From Phycisphaerales bacterium (GTDB lineage: Bacteria; Planctomycetota; Phycisphaerae; Tepidisphaerales; Tepidisphaeraceae), in contig JAQGHJ010000243.1 of assembly GCA_028288905.1 (NCBI GenBank), forward strand, positions 1 through 6,154: a stretch of DNA of 6,154 nt, written 5' to 3'. How positions within the stretch are numbered: position 1 is the stretch's first letter; each line of letters opens with the position of its first letter. Both the position numbers and the translations under genes were made by a program. The notes under the pieces are model-generated. The model saw nothing but the letters and a program-made list of their open reading frames with translations. It did no database searches and was not told the DNA's origin. Below, in pieces: positions 4,929 through 6,154 of the stretch.

Positions 4929-5196
4929 AGGCGAGCAGGTAACGACGCTCGTTCGTCGGTGCGGCGTCGGCCCGGGTCGCCCCGACGCTTCCGACCACAC
5001 GCTCACATCTTGGCAAGGCTTTGTGAATGCATCGATAATCCTGAGTGAATACGTGCTCATCACCTGCTCGGACCGGTTCGAACTGCGGCGCACTCGATGT
5101 GTTCCCGACGGGGCGACTGCGGGACGAATCGAACACGTACCGATTCTTCCCAGCCGGCGTAGGCCCGGCGTGGCAGCCGAGTTGCCGATAGCGAGG
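4929..5196. other. Intergenic gap between kinase and lipoprotein genes with repeats
   Basis: No credible gene was found here. On the minus strand, leaving the kinase gene, a short stem GCCGG/CCGGC (5153-5157 with 5165-5169) and a perfect 6-base inverted repeat GAATCG/CGATTC (5126-5131 with 5141-5146) could be a weak terminator or operator. Closer to the lipoprotein gene is an AT-richer patch, about 5020-5055, that probably holds its promoter and contains the direct repeat listed separately. No well-spaced sigma-70 hexamers were found in the patch. Confidence 0.4.
5023..5052 (-). repeat. Direct repeat upstream of the lipoprotein gene, possible regulator site
   Basis: On the minus strand GTATTCAC (5045-5052) and GCATTCAC (5023-5030) are identical at seven of eight positions and start exactly 22 bases apart, two helical turns. 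OmpR-type response regulators commonly bind direct repeats on one face of the helix. The site is about 108-137 bases upstream of the lipoprotein start codon. Confidence 0.3.
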
Positions 5197-6154
5197 TCAG
5201 GCGGCGGGGTTGGCGGGGACGAGCGGGAGGGCGACGTGCAGCTCGCACCCGACGTCGGGCAGGTTGCGGGCCTGAACCCGGCCGCCGTGCAGCTCGGCGA
5301 TGCCCTGGGCGATTTCCAGCCCGAGGCCCGTGCCGCGGCCCGGGGCGTCGGCCTCGCGGCGGGCGGCCGTGCCGAACAGCTTGTCCAGCACCATTGGCGC
5401 GATGCCCGGGCCGCGGTCGCGGACGTACACGGACACGTGGCCGGGGAGCGCGTCGCCGTTGTCGCCGCCGCCCGGGCGGACGGACACCCGGACCGCGTCG
5501 CCCCGGGGCGAAAACCGGACGGCGTTCCGCACGAGGTTGTCGAGCATCGTGCACAGCAGTTCCGGGTCGCCGCGCACCGCCAGGTCCGGGTCGTCATCGG
5601 CGCCTGCGACCAGTTCCGGCTCCAGCCGGACGCCGTGCAGGTCGGCCATCGGCCCGCAGTGCTCGACCGACTCCATCACCAGGTCGTTGACGGACACGCG
5701 GCGGGTGGTGCCGGCCGGGGGTTGGCCGTGGCGGACGCGGGTCAGCAGCAGGAAGCTCTCGACGAGCCGGTTCAGCCGCCGCATCTCGTCGGACGTGCTG
5801 TCGACGAACCGGCGGACATTCGGGGCCAAATCCCGCTCCCGGGCGAGCAGCTGGGCCTCGGTCAGGATGGCGGTGATCGGGGTCTTGACCTCGTGGGACA
5901 CGTTGGCGACGAACCGCTCCTGCGCCTCGTACCCGGCATCGAGCCGACGGCGGGCGTCGTCGAGCTCGGCTTGGAGGTCGGTCAGCTCGGCGGTGTCGGA
6001 CCCGACGTCGATCGGGCGGGAGAGGGTGTCGGGGCGGAGGTCGGCGGCGATCCGCCGGAGCCGGGCCAGCGGGCGGACGGCCACCCCGGCCACCGCCCAC
6101 CCGGCGGCCGCCGCCGCCAGCAGCCCGACCGGCAGGGTGGCGAGGACCCGCCGG
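5197..6154 (-). CDS. Sensor histidine kinase, 5'-truncated by window edge
   Basis: C-terminal 318 or so residues of a membrane two-component sensor kinase; the frame is open to the last full codon, so the start lies beyond the window. Counting from the first visible codon (6151-6153): a hydrophobic helix at about 3-26 (LATLPVGLLAAAAAGWAVAG) is the last membrane segment; then a HAMP-like linker (VRPLARLRRIAADL) and a heptad-rich coil; HisKA with phospho-acceptor H87 in 'FVANVSHEVKTPITAI' (codon 5893-5895); and the ATPase domain with N box 'NLVRNAVRF', G1 'DRGPGIA', F-box 'LDKLF' and G2 'GTGLGLEIAQGI'. All catalytic motifs are intact. It would autophosphorylate and pass phosphate to a response regulator, typically encoded just upstream, which is outside this window. 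The signal is unknown because the sensor region is missing. The small envelope-stress genes downstream on the same strand are candidate targets, by position only. Confidence 0.95.
   Translation of the reverse strand, partial: RRVLATLPVGLLAAAAAGWAVAGVAVRPLARLRRIAADLRPDTLSRPIDVGSDTAELTDLQAELDDARRRLDAGYEAQERFVANVSHEVKTPITAILTEAQLLARERDLAPNVRRFVDSTSDEMRRLNRLVESFLLLTRVRHGQPPAGTTRRVSVNDLVMESVEHCGPMADLHGVRLEPELVAGADDDPDLAVRGDPELLCTMLDNLVRNAVRFSPRGDAVRVSVRPGGGDNGDALPGHVSVYVRDRGPGIAPMVLDKLFGTAARREADAPGRGTGLGLEIAQGIAELHGGRVQARNLPDVGCELHVALPLVPANPAA

Noticed and set aside
4927..5136. Minus-strand 69-codon open frame in the kinase-lipoprotein gap
   Set aside because: It has a GTG start without a ribosome binding site, no recognisable domain and overlaps the likely promoter region of the lipoprotein gene.
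4713..5597. Long minus-strand frame overlapping the kinase and lipoprotein genes
   Set aside because: It is out of frame with the motif-bearing kinase and lipoprotein genes, and the product is Arg/Ser/Pro-rich low complexity.

Overview
This is a very GC-rich bacterial window. Codons end overwhelmingly in G or C, and the proteins carry Ala/Pro/Thr/Arg-rich tails and linkers. Together with an 811-residue DsbD-like protein with a doubled N-terminal domain and a set of tiny membrane proteins, this is most like Planctomycetota of the Gemmata type. That assignment is inferred from style and cannot be proved from the window. No rRNA, tRNA, CRISPR array or transposase gene was seen.

Layout: (1) 1-609 (+) is the 3' part of an unrecognised, probably exported protein. 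It converges, with a 38-base gap, on (2) 648-3083 (-), a DsbD-type transmembrane thiol-disulfide reductase with two tandem N-terminal alpha domains, an eight-helix electron-transfer domain and a C-terminal thioredoxin domain. (3) A 138-base divergent intergenic region separates it from (4) 3222-3659 (+), an Rrf2-family regulator with no cysteine at all. This regulator has a TTG start, a good Shine-Dalgarno sequence and a recognisable promoter overlapped by a near-palindrome. (5) 3660-4002 has no gene. It holds a REP-like inverted repeat pair and a very strong hairpin lying between convergent genes.

(6) 4003-4915 (-) holds three very small genes, each with its own ribosome binding site. In transcription order they are an entericidin-like lipoprotein (53 aa), a DUF1328 two-helix membrane protein (60 aa) and a DUF883/ElaB-YqjD-like protein with a C-terminal membrane helix (100 aa). 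A GC-rich hairpin follows each of the three genes. In enterobacteria, members of these families are associated with stationary-phase or stress responses, so this looks like a small envelope-stress cassette. (7) 4916-5196 is a regulatory gap with a direct repeat and small inverted repeats. (8) 5197-6154 (-) is the C-terminal part of a membrane sensor histidine kinase that runs off the window end.

Working model (inference): the left half is a periplasmic thiol-redox module with a possibly linked regulator, and the right half is a kinase followed by envelope-stress small proteins. No wholly new system is evident. The best leads are the doubled-alpha DsbD next to a cysteine-free Rrf2 regulator, the small-protein cassette, and the dense set of strong hairpins and REP-like repeats between genes.
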